Below, piece by piece: positions 43,133-51,573 of a DNA stretch of 64,000 nt (position 1 is its first letter; the number at the start of each line of letters is the position of its first letter). Source of the DNA: Bacteroidia bacterium. Its GTDB lineage: Bacteria; Bacteroidota; Bacteroidia; B-17B0; Aurantibacillaceae. Made by a program: the position numbers and the translations under genes. Location of the stretch: the NCBI GenBank assembly GCA_026414605.1, contig JAOAIP010000038.1, positions 1-64,000 of the forward strand. Direction: 5' to 3'. Under the pieces are notes generated by a model. The model was not told where the DNA came from. It searched no databases and saw nothing but the letters and a program-made list of their open reading frames with translations.

Positions 43133-43645
43133 ATGAAAAAAGCAATCATTTTGGTGGCATGTTTATCAATAATTGCTTGTAATAAGAAAGAAATAGGATT
43201 AAGTACTCAACCAGAAACAAATTCCATTATAACGGACGGGAATAGTAATTTGAAGCAGAATGTTTCTTGGGGTATATGTTGTGTGTGGAATGGCGTTGAC
43301 GATTGTGTCAAACCAGCCGTAAATTGCTTTGAGCCCGTAATCATTACACCAAAGTACACAGAACGTGCAAAAGCAAAGCATAATTTTGACTCACTAATTA
43401 CATTGGGTCCTAAGGGCGTTGCTAACTTCTTTTACTCCGATGATGCAAAAAAATTATTCCCAGATTTAACGTGTGTATGTGATAAAAATCCTTTTATAGA
43501 GTATTTGAATAAACTCACAAGTGGAAATTATTACATTACAACGACGCAGAAGGGTAACAAATTTTATTACTTAGTAAAACCTAATGGTACAAACAATGTG
43601 GATTTTGTTTTAGTTATCAAAGAAGAAGGAATTGGAAATAATTAA
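43133..43645 (+). CDS. Cysteine-rich hypothetical lipoprotein
   Basis: A 170-residue lipoprotein (LSIIAC, C16) of no family I recognise. After the lipid cysteine there are six more: C49-C50, C58, C65, C114 and C116 (WGICCVWNGVDDC, NCFEP, LTCVCDK), enough for three disulfides or a metal site. The C-terminal half (about 120-165) looks like a small beta sheet (YYITTTQKGNKFYYLV). It is the first gene of the island between the MMPL repeats, with its own promoter and terminator, so it may be made in larger amounts than the genes behind it. Confidence 0.8.
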   Translation: MKKAIILVACLSIIACNKKEIGLSTQPETNSIITDGNSNLKQNVSWGICCVWNGVDDCVKPAVNCFEPVIITPKYTERAKAKHNFDSLITLGPKGVANFFYSDDAKKLFPDLTCVCDKNPFIEYLNKLTSGNYYITTTQKGNKFYYLVKPNGTNNVDFVLVIKEEGIGNN

Positions 43646-43660
43646 ACCAATTGGTAAAAG

Positions 43661-43704
43661 AAATGAGGAAACTACACTTAAAAAGTGGTTTCCTCATTTT
43701 ATTT
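43661..43704 (+). terminator. Hairpin terminator after the cysteine-rich lipoprotein
   Basis: AAATGAGGAAAC pairs with GTTTCCTCATTT, extended by CACTT/AAGTG across a 2-nt bulge, followed by TTTTATTTG. Confidence 0.8.
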
Positions 43705-43751
43705 GTACTCTTCACATAATTTTTTAAAAGAATTGTTTTTAAGTATTCAAT

Positions 43752-44858
43752 ATGCGCATTTTTATTGTTTTAATACTGCTTATATTTTTCTTAAGGTGTA
43801 ACTTAAAAACTAAAGATATTTATGATCATCTTGTTATACCTGCAAATAAATGTCTCGTAACAGATAATATACAACTTCCATTTAATACAGATAGTGTACA
43901 CACAATAAAGTATTTTCATAATAAAAATTCAAGCGGTGATTATTTGTTTCTAAAAAGTTCTGGTAACAATATTTATTTTTTGAATTTACATTCAAAAAAA
44001 TTGACCCTTATACCATTCCCAACTAAAATTGATATTATTGATTTTGCCATTCATTCAATTGACAGTATTTATTTATTAACTGAAGATATTATTTATTTAA
44101 TTGACAATAAAGGACACTTAATAAATACAATAGAAATACCTTCTATTAAGGGTTACCATTTTTTTGCATCCTCTTTATTTCCATTTTACATAATAGATTC
44201 TTTGGCGTTTTTTTATAAATATCCTGAAGGTATAATCAATAGTTTAGATAAATATCACGAATTCATCAACTCTGATAGAGAAGTTTGTTACGATATCAAA
44301 CGTCAACAATTTATTGATTTAAAAAATAAAATCCACTATCCAAAAGAATTGAAATATCACTTCAAATATGTATTTAATCCTTGCAGAATAATAGATGATA
44401 AAATGAATTTAATATATTCATTTGAACATTCTGATACGGTTATTCTTTTAAATTATACATCTCAAAACATTCAAACATTTTCCATCAAGAGTAAATTTTT
44501 TGAAAACAACAATGACTTTGATTTTGAAAAAATAAATAATTTTTCAGAAATAGCAAGATATTTAATACAAAATTCAAGATATTATTCCATACTTTATGAT
44601 CCTTATAGAGAACTTTATTATAGAATTCATTTATGCAAATATACTTATTATAATAAAGATAATTCTATCAATTTAAGAACAGACGTTCCTTGGAGTATTC
44701 TTGTATGTAATAAAGAATTTAAAGTCATAAAAGAAATATTATTTGAACCTCGAACATACTATTTTAATCATATTATAATAACTAAAGATGGTTTATTAAT
44801 TAAAAAACAATCTTATGCGAATACTTATTCTCTTTTCAATGCTTTTACTACTTTGTAA
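43752..44858 (+). CDS. Propeller-like hypothetical lipoprotein (DUF4221-like?)
   Basis: A 368-residue exported protein: hydrophobic N-terminus MRIFIVLILLIFFLRC (C16, weak lipobox), then many short beta-strand units (DYLFLKSSGNNIYFLNL, SIYLLTEDIIYLIDNKGHL, TYYFNHIIITKDGLLI) suggesting a beta-propeller. Layout and length resemble DUF4221/six-bladed propeller lipoproteins of Bacteroidota, but I cannot assign it firmly. Codon use is extremely AT-rich, rich in Ile, Asn, Lys and Tyr, more so than the flanking genes. Its end overlaps the next gene by 44 bp in another frame. Confidence 0.75.
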   Translation: MRIFIVLILLIFFLRCNLKTKDIYDHLVIPANKCLVTDNIQLPFNTDSVHTIKYFHNKNSSGDYLFLKSSGNNIYFLNLHSKKLTLIPFPTKIDIIDFAIHSIDSIYLLTEDIIYLIDNKGHLINTIEIPSIKGYHFFASSLFPFYIIDSLAFFYKYPEGIINSLDKYHEFINSDREVCYDIKRQQFIDLKNKIHYPKELKYHFKYVFNPCRIIDDKMNLIYSFEHSDTVILLNYTSQNIQTFSIKSKFFENNNDFDFEKINNFSEIARYLIQNSRYYSILYDPYRELYYRIHLCKYTYYNKDNSINLRTDVPWSILVCNKEFKVIKEILFEPRTYYFNHIIITKDGLLIKKQSYANTYSLFNAFTTL

Positions 44859-45234
44859 TTGTAATATTCATAAAAAAAGTACAGAACAAGAATTGTTATT
44901 AATACTAAAATCATTTAACCTAAAAATTCAAGATAATACAGTGTATTTGCTTATACCATCAAACACTTGCTATGGATGTAGAAGAAAAACAATTGACACT
45001 TTATCTCAATTATCTTCTATAAAAAAATTAAATATTATTGTTATTACTTCCGACATATCTTTATTAACTTATAATAAATTACCCTATAAAATGATATTAG
45101 ATACACATCATATCGTTGATCGAAGTAGATATTTCAAAGAAAAGATTACATTATATCAACCAAACAAACAAGAATGTTCCATTAAACAGTTTGAACAATA
45201 TTCTATTGACAGTATATATATCTATCTGCGATAA
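44815..45234 (+). CDS. Thioredoxin-like CxxC lipoprotein
   Basis: A 139-residue exported protein with a lipoprotein-type signal (LLLLCNC, C14 or C16). A thioredoxin-like strand-loop-helix follows: NTVYLLIPSNTCYGCRRKTIDTL with C52-x2-C55, then KLNIIVITSD and YKMILDTHHIVD. It is shorter than TlpA proteins (about 160-190) and lacks an obvious cis-proline loop, so redox activity is uncertain. It overlaps the propeller gene by 44 bp and is the last gene before the MMPL repeat copy B. Confidence 0.7.
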   Translation: MRILILFSMLLLLCNCNIHKKSTEQELLLILKSFNLKIQDNTVYLLIPSNTCYGCRRKTIDTLSQLSSIKKLNIIVITSDISLLTYNKLPYKMILDTHHIVDRSRYFKEKITLYQPNKQECSIKQFEQYSIDSIYIYLR

Positions 45235-45248
45235 AAACGAAATTTTGA

Positions 45249-45359
45249 TACACGCTAACAGCATTTACATTATTAGTTGCATACAGCGTGGATTTAATTG
45301 TATTACCTACTGTATTACTTACATTCAAAAAGTGGTTTAATAAAAGGTTAGAGAAATAG
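45249..45359 (+). pseudogene. MMPL 3'-end fragment, direct repeat copy B
   Basis: In frame from 45255 this encodes the same 34 residues as the MMPL C-terminus (LTAFTLLVAYSVDLIVLP, ending FNKRLEK) and then stops with TAG at 45357. It is 99/102 identical to 42824-42925. The upstream frame is closed by TGA at 45246, so nothing else of an MMPL gene remains. It may be the original 3' end of the MMPL gene, cut off when the 2.4-kb block arrived. Confidence 0.9.
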
Positions 45360-45381
45360 TTACACTGTGGATATTAATGAC

Positions 45382-45413
45382 TTGAAATAATTACATTTTT
45401 TTGAGTATATTTG
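45382..45413 (+). promoter_or_regulatory. Promoter for the small membrane protein gene
   Basis: TTG (45382-45384), 21 nt, TATATTTG (45406-45413). A full match to the Bacteroidota consensus, 60 nt before the ATG at 45474. Confidence 0.7.
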
Positions 45414-45473
45414 TAAAACTGAAAATAATTTTAGAGAAAATAATATCTTTGATTAACCTAAATTTTTCAATAT

Positions 45474-45857
45474 ATGAATACCATTGAAAAATTACTTGTC
45501 ATTGTAGGGCTTTTAGTAGTGGGTTATTTAAGTGTATTAGTAAATATCATTGGCTTAAAAAAGCGAGAACTAAGAGAAAATAAATGGAACAGAGGACTAC
45601 TGTGGATAAGTGCTGTGATGGTTGCCTTTGGGGCATTTTTAAAGGTTTTACACATTGGACACTTAATAGCAGATGGATTATTAATTGGTGGTTTGGTATT
45701 GATGTTTGTCTTTTTATTCAAATATCTTCTACATTATAAAGAACTCAAATCAATGGATGCACAAAGCATTAAGATGGCTGTTTTAAGTAATAAAGTATAT
45801 TATATTGCTTATCTGTTGTGGTTGGTTGTATTGATTTACAGTTATTTTATTGCCTGA
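45474..45857 (+). CDS. Small four-helix membrane protein (GldL-like pattern)
   Basis: A 127-residue protein with four predicted membrane segments (about 7-27, 42-60, 66-86, 107-125) and a short basic loop after the first. The segment FGAFLKVLHIGHLIADGLLIGGL resembles the FKxxHxxG membrane pattern of GldL and related Bacteroidota proteins, but the protein lacks the long GldL C-terminal domain. Function unknown. In the probable ancestral arrangement it followed the MMPL gene directly. Confidence 0.75.
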   Translation: MNTIEKLLVIVGLLVVGYLSVLVNIIGLKKRELRENKWNRGLLWISAVMVAFGAFLKVLHIGHLIADGLLIGGLVLMFVFLFKYLLHYKELKSMDAQSIKMAVLSNKVYYIAYLLWLVVLIYSYFIA

Positions 45858-45889
45858 AGAGTAGTTAATAATGGTGAGACAAATACCTC

Positions 45890-46882
45890 TTACCTATTCC
45901 ATTTTTCAAGGTCTTTGAATGACTTTTCTTGATAAAGTTTTTCTTTGGGTAATGACTGAAAGTATTGTAGTGTTTTTTTCAATCCTTCTTGTCTTGATAC
46001 TTTGGGTTCCCAATTTAATAATTTTTTGGCTAATGAAATATCGGGCTTACGCTGCTTGGGGTCGTCTTGCATTGGTGGTAAGGAAATGAGTTTACTTTTA
46101 CTACCTGTTAGTCGCAATATCTCTTCTCCAAATTCTTTGATAGTAATTTCTTCGGGATTACCGATATTTACAGGTAAAGCATAATCTGAAAACAACAAAC
46201 GGTAAATACCTTCTATCAAATCATCTACATAACAAAAACTTCTGGTTTGCGATCCATCACCATACATTGTGAGATCTTCACCACGCAATGCTTGTGCAAT
46301 AAATGTAGGCAAAACACGTCCATCGTTTAATCGCATTCTAGGACCATAGGTATTGAATATACGAACAATCCTTGTCTCTAAACCGTGTGTGCGATGATAT
46401 GCCATAACTAATGCTTCCATAAAGCGTTTGGCTTCGTCATAACATCCTCTTACACCTATAGGATTAACATTTCCCCAATAAGATTCTGTCTGTGGATGCA
46501 CTAAGGGGTCGCCATATACTTCGCTCGTAGACGCTACTAATACACGGGCTTTTTTGACTCTCGCCAGTCCTAATATATTGTGTGTACCTAATGAAGAAAC
46601 TTTGAGTGTTTGAATAGGAATTTTAAGATAATCAATAGGACTGGCAGGGGAAGCAAAATGTAAAATATAATGTAATTCGCCAGGAACAAAAACATATTTG
46701 GTAACATCGTGATGATAAAATTCAAAGTCGGGATGTTTAAAAAGATGTTCTATATTGTGCAAATCACCCGTAATAAGATTATCCATTCCAATTACACGAA
46801 ATCCTTCCTGAATAAATCTATCACATAGATGAGATCCTAAAAAACCTGCTGATCCTGTGATTAATACAGTTTTCTTTTTCAT
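45890..46882 (-). CDS. UDP-glucuronate decarboxylase-type SDR epimerase
   Basis: An extended SDR of 330 residues. It has NAD-binding [18 protein letters not shown] (about 5-22), [19 protein letters not shown] typical of UXS, the catalytic triad Ser/Tyr/Lys around [10 protein letters not shown] and [12 protein letters not shown], and [19 protein letters not shown]. It most likely makes UDP-xylose from UDP-glucuronate for surface polysaccharide. The Y-x3-K motif reads Y-D-E-A-K. It is a lone minus-strand gene, convergent with the small membrane protein. Confidence 0.9.
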   Translation of the reverse strand: MKKKTVLITGSAGFLGSHLCDRFIQEGFRVIGMDNLITGDLHNIEHLFKHPDFEFYHHDVTKYVFVPGELHYILHFASPASPIDYLKIPIQTLKVSSLGTHNILGLARVKKARVLVASTSEVYGDPLVHPQTESYWGNVNPIGVRGCYDEAKRFMEALVMAYHRTHGLETRIVRIFNTYGPRMRLNDGRVLPTFIAQALRGEDLTMYGDGSQTRSFCYVDDLIEGIYRLLFSDYALPVNIGNPEEITIKEFGEEILRLTGSKSKLISLPPMQDDPKQRKPDISLAKKLLNWEPKVSRQEGLKKTLQYFQSLPKEKLYQEKSFKDLEKWNR

Positions 46883-46934
46883 ATTAATTTTTTTGCTGAA
46901 AGGTAATGATTTATATTTTTAAGTAAATGTATTT

Positions 46935-49442
46935 TCAAAATTGAATATAAAGCCGAACATTTAATTGTCTATTAGTAAGATAATTAGGCACTGCATAACT
47001 TCTACCGGTTACATCTTTTAACCAAGTATAAGATACTGTATTATTAACTTGCAATAAATTAAATACTTCTACAAATAACCAAGCACTTTGTAAATGATTA
47101 AAGATATTTTTTGACTTCTTTTCTCTATCTGCCTTCAAAAATTGATACGCAAATCCCACATCTACACGGCGATAAAAAGGCATTCTTTGAACTTGTTCCC
47201 AACGCTTGTGATTTGGCGGTCCAAAAGGCAATCCTGTCCCAAAAATCATATTTAAATTCATTTTGAAATCCGGTAATTTGGGCAAATAATCTTGAAAGAA
47301 AATATTAAAAGTAAGTAACTTATCGGTAGGACGTGGAATATATCCAGGGTCTACTTTTACACTATCTACGGCTTTTTGATCAAAAGTATATCCAGGAATA
47401 ATTTGTTGTCCTTGTTTATTGTAATAAATATAATGCACATAGTCAGGGCTTTTTTCCATTGTTCGTAATAATCCTAACGATAACCAACTTTCTAATCCTT
47501 TGACAAACTCGCCTGTAATTCTAAAATCTGCACCTGTAGCGTATCCCGTAGCATTATTATTAGCAAAATAGCGAATTCGCACATTGTCTATTTCATAAGG
47601 AATAATTTGTTTTAAATCTTTGTAATACGCAGCAAAACTCATTTTGAAAGGTCTGTTCCACAAACGAATGTCCTTATCTGCCGATAATACATAATGTATT
47701 GATTTTTGGGCTTTGACATTAATATTTAAATGCCCCGTTATATCTCTCAATTCTCTATAAAATGGCGGCTGATAATACCATCCAAATGAAAACTTGAATA
47801 ACCAAGGACTGGACACATTGGGCTTGTAAGATATTGTTGTTCTTGGTGAAAAAACATATTGACGATTCACTGTCCAATAATTTCCTCGCAATCCAACACT
47901 TACATACAATTTATGTTCGTCCGATTGGCTTTCAAAATTCATTTGATGATAATGCATTAAGCGATAAGAAGACAATGTGTTTTTACTTTTGTAAACATCG
48001 TTTAATTGTATTTCATTAGGATTATAAGGAATGCTATAACCCGCAGAATCATTATATCTCCACTCATTCAAATAATCGTCAATATGCTCGTATTGAAATC
48101 GGATACCATTAAAAAAATGCAATAACCGAGAATGATCGTATTCTGTTTTAATTTCTGTAGAAGCCACTTGGGCATTAAGTTTATTGCGTCCATTTTCAAT
48201 GTATGTTCCTACCCCTCTATTAAATGCCACTTGAGCAAAATTTTCACTCGCAGGATCTGCTTCTAATTGGTCTATGAGATATTGCCCTTGTACGGTGTAT
48301 AATTCTTTTTCATTGGCAAAATAATGAGAATTAATCCATTTAATACGCCAATTGCTTTGTGGTTTAAAAATTAAACTCACAGCATTCACTAAAGTTTGAT
48401 AGTGCATCTTGGATTGCCCGTCAAAGTAGACAGTCAGACGAACAGCATTATTTACTGTACCAAAATCTGTTTGACGAGTGGCGGGAATTACTAAAAACAA
48501 ATTATCCGAAAAAATACTTAATACTTCTGCTGAAAATACAGGTGAAAATTGAAAACTCAAAAATGCTTGGGCATCCCAAAAGGTAGGTCTGTAATCGCCT
48601 TTTGTATCCAAGGTTTTTAATAGATATTGATTGCTTTTGTAACGAGCCGCTACTGACCACGCTAATAAGTGATTTTTGCTAATTCCTTCTAAATGTAGAT
48701 TATTCACTAACAAGCCCGCTGATGCACTGCCCTTAAATTGATTAGGACGACGATAACGGATATCCAACACTGACGAAAGTTTATCTCCGTATTTGGCTTC
48801 AAATCCACCTGCAGAAAAGGACATACTTTGCACCATTTCAGGATTGGGCAAACTCAATCCTTCTTGCATCCCGCTTCTTACTAAGAATGGACGATAAATC
48901 TCTACATCGTTAATGTACGTGAGATTTTCATCATAGTTTCCACCTCTTACTGAATAGCCCGAAGAAAGTTCATTATTACTGGTTACGCCCATTTGTGTTT
49001 TTACTAAATCCTCAATGTTTCCTGTAGATGAAGGAAGTTTGAAAAAAAGTTGTGGCGAAATAGTTTGCATTTCTGATGGTGGTGATTGAGAAGTGACTGT
49101 AACATCCGATATGATATTTGAAAATTCAAGTTTTACATTGATAAGAAGCGTTTCATTTTCTTTGACAAAAACGGATTTTTGAACTTTTTTAAAATTGATA
49201 TTGTAATAAACAATGGTCAATTGCTTATTGGCTGGGATTTTTAAAGAATATTCGCCTTTGTCATTCGTAAAAGTTTGATACGATGGATTTTCTAAAACCA
49301 CTATTTGAATATCGGGAATACCTGTGTTTGAAGTATCTGTTACAATTCCTTTTATGATACCCCATTGAGCATAATTTACATAAGTCAGAAATATAAAGGC
49401 AAATACTAAGTATATTTTATGTTTAACAAAGATAAAATTCAT
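46935..49442 (-). CDS. TonB-dependent outer-membrane receptor with carboxypeptidase-like domain
   Basis: An 835-residue outer-membrane protein. It has a signal peptide (1-25, ending YVNYAQ), then a carboxypeptidase-regulatory-like domain (about 27-110, GIIKGIVTDTSNTGIPDIQI), a plug domain (about 125-225, with YSVRGGNYDENLTYINDVEI), and a 22-strand barrel ending in QLNVRLYIQF with terminal Phe. No SusD-like gene is adjacent, so it is not a classical SusCD pair; the ligand is unknown. Energy would come from TonB-ExbBD elsewhere. Confidence 0.94.
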   Translation of the reverse strand: MNFIFVKHKIYLVFAFIFLTYVNYAQWGIIKGIVTDTSNTGIPDIQIVVLENPSYQTFTNDKGEYSLKIPANKQLTIVYYNINFKKVQKSVFVKENETLLINVKLEFSNIISDVTVTSQSPPSEMQTISPQLFFKLPSSTGNIEDLVKTQMGVTSNNELSSGYSVRGGNYDENLTYINDVEIYRPFLVRSGMQEGLSLPNPEMVQSMSFSAGGFEAKYGDKLSSVLDIRYRRPNQFKGSASAGLLVNNLHLEGISKNHLLAWSVAARYKSNQYLLKTLDTKGDYRPTFWDAQAFLSFQFSPVFSAEVLSIFSDNLFLVIPATRQTDFGTVNNAVRLTVYFDGQSKMHYQTLVNAVSLIFKPQSNWRIKWINSHYFANEKELYTVQGQYLIDQLEADPASENFAQVAFNRGVGTYIENGRNKLNAQVASTEIKTEYDHSRLLHFFNGIRFQYEHIDDYLNEWRYNDSAGYSIPYNPNEIQLNDVYKSKNTLSSYRLMHYHQMNFESQSDEHKLYVSVGLRGNYWTVNRQYVFSPRTTISYKPNVSSPWLFKFSFGWYYQPPFYRELRDITGHLNINVKAQKSIHYVLSADKDIRLWNRPFKMSFAAYYKDLKQIIPYEIDNVRIRYFANNNATGYATGADFRITGEFVKGLESWLSLGLLRTMEKSPDYVHYIYYNKQGQQIIPGYTFDQKAVDSVKVDPGYIPRPTDKLLTFNIFFQDYLPKLPDFKMNLNMIFGTGLPFGPPNHKRWEQVQRMPFYRRVDVGFAYQFLKADREKKSKNIFNHLQSAWLFVEVFNLLQVNNTVSYTWLKDVTGRSYAVPNYLTNRQLNVRLYIQF

Positions 49443-49736
49443 TGCAAGGTGCTAAAATAAAGGAAATTATCTAAACGAAGTAAAAGGATATTTATTTTTG
49501 GATACGATTTTCTATAAGATGAATTTAGTGAATTATTGTTTGTTTCTATGTTTTAGGAGTGTAATTTTTGATACTTTAGTTTTAGTATATGAATGAAAAA
49601 ATTTTTCAAAACAATCTACAGCATAAAAAATTACTATGAATTGGATATTAATCTTTGATGATTTTATTCAAAAATAAAAAAGCCATTTAAATCGTATTAG
49701 GTGATTTAAATGGCTCAACAAAAAAGAAAATGTGGA
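49443..49736. other. Intergenic region before the TonB receptor
   Basis: 294 bp without a convincing ORF. It contains the terminator of the 51281-49737 gene pair. I see no exact TAnnTTTG for the receptor gene. Confidence 0.5.
49676..49715 (-). terminator. Hairpin terminator after the universal stress protein gene
   Basis: Perfect 13-bp stem AGCCATTTAAATC (49681-49693) with GATTTAAATGGCT (49703-49715), 9-nt loop. On the minus strand the stem is followed by a T-run. Confidence 0.8.
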
Positions 49737-50564
49737 TTAAATACCAGAACTAAAATGGGCTAAACTTTCTCTCTTTATAGGATTTACAATCATTACAGGA
49801 ATGTTGCTGATATCTACAATTTTTTGAACATCTGTTCCGCTAAGAAATTCTTTTAAACTCAAATCGGGCTTATTCATTACTATAATTAAATCGGCTTCTA
49901 TTTTGTTAGCATATTCTACAACGGTTTTAGGAATATCATCTGTTCCAATAGATTTATTTGAACAAGGAATACCTTTGCTTTTGATAAATTGTTTTACTTG
50001 ATGAGCATAAGCCAATAATTGATTTTCATATCCTTCATCGTCAGGTGAAAACAATGCTAATATGCGAATAGATGCATTGTAATATTTAGCAAATTGAATG
50101 GCTACATCTACTTTTTCTCTACTTTCTGGAGATAAATCTAATGGCAATAATATGTTTTCGCAACCATCTCTGTTTTCTTTTCCTCTAATTGTAATAACAG
50201 GACAAGGGGCTTTTCTAATCATACTAAAAGCACTTGGAACAAATATATCTTTGAATTCTATATGACTTTCTAATCCTACCATTATAAGAGTTGCTCCAAT
50301 TTCTTTCGCCACTTTATCGGTTTCTTCATAGATATTACCTTTAACAGTCATAAAATCAGTAGGTAATCCACTTTCTTGTTCTGTTTTTTTAGCCAATTCT
50401 TTCATTTCTTCAAATCTTTCTTGTCCTCTTTTCTCATAACAATATAAAAGGACTAAGCGAGAATGAGTGTATTTGGCTAAATTGTAAGATTGTTTAATCG
50501 CAATAAGCGATTGTTCTGTAAAATCAATAGGAATCAAAATAATACCTCTTTCTTTGACCTTCAT
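49737..50564 (-). CDS. Tandem universal stress protein
   Basis: A 275-residue protein with two UspA domains (about 8-137 and 143-266). The second keeps a GxxxxD-like strand (ENILLPLDLSPESREKVD) and EADLIIVMNKP, but the ATP motif G-x2-G-x9-GS/T is not clear in either half. It probably does not hydrolyse ATP. The gene starts 15 nt after the stop of the secreted protein gene upstream and ends in a clear terminator, so both form a two-gene unit. Confidence 0.88.
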   Translation of the reverse strand: MKVKERGIILIPIDFTEQSLIAIKQSYNLAKYTHSRLVLLYCYEKRGQERFEEMKELAKKTEQESGLPTDFMTVKGNIYEETDKVAKEIGATLIMVGLESHIEFKDIFVPSAFSMIRKAPCPVITIRGKENRDGCENILLPLDLSPESREKVDVAIQFAKYYNASIRILALFSPDDEGYENQLLAYAHQVKQFIKSKGIPCSNKSIGTDDIPKTVVEYANKIEADLIIVMNKPDLSLKEFLSGTDVQKIVDISNIPVMIVNPIKRESLAHFSSGI

Positions 50565-50579
50565 ATATTTATTGTTTTT

Positions 50580-51281
50580 TTATTTTACTTTTTCAACTTC
50601 TATCTCTTCAGTTTCTTCTTTTTTAGTTCCATCAGGTTGAGTAGATGAAGGAGATGTATTTTGTTGATATAATTTATTGAACTCTTGAATGGCTTGTCTT
50701 ACTTGATCTATTTGTAAAAACCATTTATCAACATTTTCTATTAACATAGGTTGTTCTTTGAAAAGTTCTTTTAATACTTTTTTGTAAGGTTTTTCTTTTG
50801 GAAGTTCAACGATTCCTGCTAATTTACTTTTAGGATCGGCCTGAGCATCATTAATGTAATAAACAGGTATCGCAATTTTTCTGTCTTTTTCAACTTTCTC
50901 TTCATTGATTTGATATAAACTAATTCGCCCCTTTTCTAATACTTCTGCAAAGTATTCTACGTCATTTATTTTTAGTATTTCAAATTTTCTATCGCCAAAA
51001 CCATACGCTTTGGCTTTTTTAGTAGTAATTTCACTGACTTTTTTAGCATTTGGGGCTTTGAAGAAAAAACTAATGTTGTACTGTGCTTCTGTTTCACCTG
51101 CATTGACTTGTATTTCGCCTCTTATAGTGTCTCCCTTATATGGTAAATACCAACCCTTTTCAAATTCTGGTGCTACAGATGCTACTTTATTGTTTCCTTT
51201 CTTAGGTTGCGAAAATGCAAACTGAAAAGAAAACACAAACAATAAAAGCATTAGGCGGTAAAAAAAAATTTTTAAATTCAT
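50580..51281 (-). CDS. Hypothetical secreted protein
   Basis: A 233-residue protein with a signal peptide (1-24, FQFAFSQ) and a body of mainly beta character followed by a helical segment (about 160-205). The C-terminal tail is acidic and Thr/Ser/Glu-rich. The segment GWYLPYKGDTIRGEIQVN resembles the start of many Bacteroidota secreted proteins of unknown role. It is the first gene of a unit with the universal stress protein. I do not recognise a named domain. Confidence 0.75.
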   Translation of the reverse strand: MNLKIFFYRLMLLLFVFSFQFAFSQPKKGNNKVASVAPEFEKGWYLPYKGDTIRGEIQVNAGETEAQYNISFFFKAPNAKKVSEITTKKAKAYGFGDRKFEILKINDVEYFAEVLEKGRISLYQINEEKVEKDRKIAIPVYYINDAQADPKSKLAGIVELPKEKPYKKVLKELFKEQPMLIENVDKWFLQIDQVRQAIQEFNKLYQQNTSPSSTQPDGTKKEETEEIEVEKVK

Positions 51282-51306
51282 ATTAACTTATTATAAAAAA
51301 ACAGGA

Positions 51307-51334
51307 CAAAAGTAATGAAAAATTTTTAATCCAA
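51307..51334 (-). promoter_or_regulatory. Promoter for the secreted protein/USP unit
   Basis: Minus-strand TACTTTTG (51314-51307) with TTG at 51334-51332, spacer 17 nt, 25 nt before the ATG at 51281. Confidence 0.5.
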
Positions 51335-51534
51335 GATAATTTTTGTGTTTAAATTAAAATTCACAACTGATCTTTAATAATTCTTCAAGGTACTTAAATT
51401 ATTATATTTTATGTTCTTTTTTATCAATTATTAAATTTTACACTTAAAAATCAAATCTCTTTACTTTTCCTGTAAATACTGCTTTTCCAGAGTCAAAAAA
51501 ATCGACTAAATTAAATTTTTTCACTTTTTAGTAA

Positions 51535-51568
51535 AAGTAAAAAGCCCTTCCATAAGAGGAAGGGCTTT
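51535..51568 (-). terminator. Hairpin terminator after the DEAD-box helicase gene
   Basis: Perfect 11-bp stem AAAGCCCTTCC (51541-51551) with GGAAGGGCTTT (51558-51568), 6-nt loop, followed on the minus strand by TTACTTTTAC. It begins 5 nt after the helicase stop. Confidence 0.8.
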
Positions 51569-51573
51569 GATCA

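Noticed and set aside
45116-45340. 74-codon plus-strand ORF spanning the thioredoxin-like gene end and MMPL copy B
   Set aside because: It reads the copy B repeat in the wrong frame. The meaningful frame there is the MMPL fragment ending at 45359.
46935-49442. SusC of a polysaccharide utilisation locus
   Set aside because: No SusD-like gene or glycoside hydrolase is adjacent, and the length (835) is short for SusC (about 1000).
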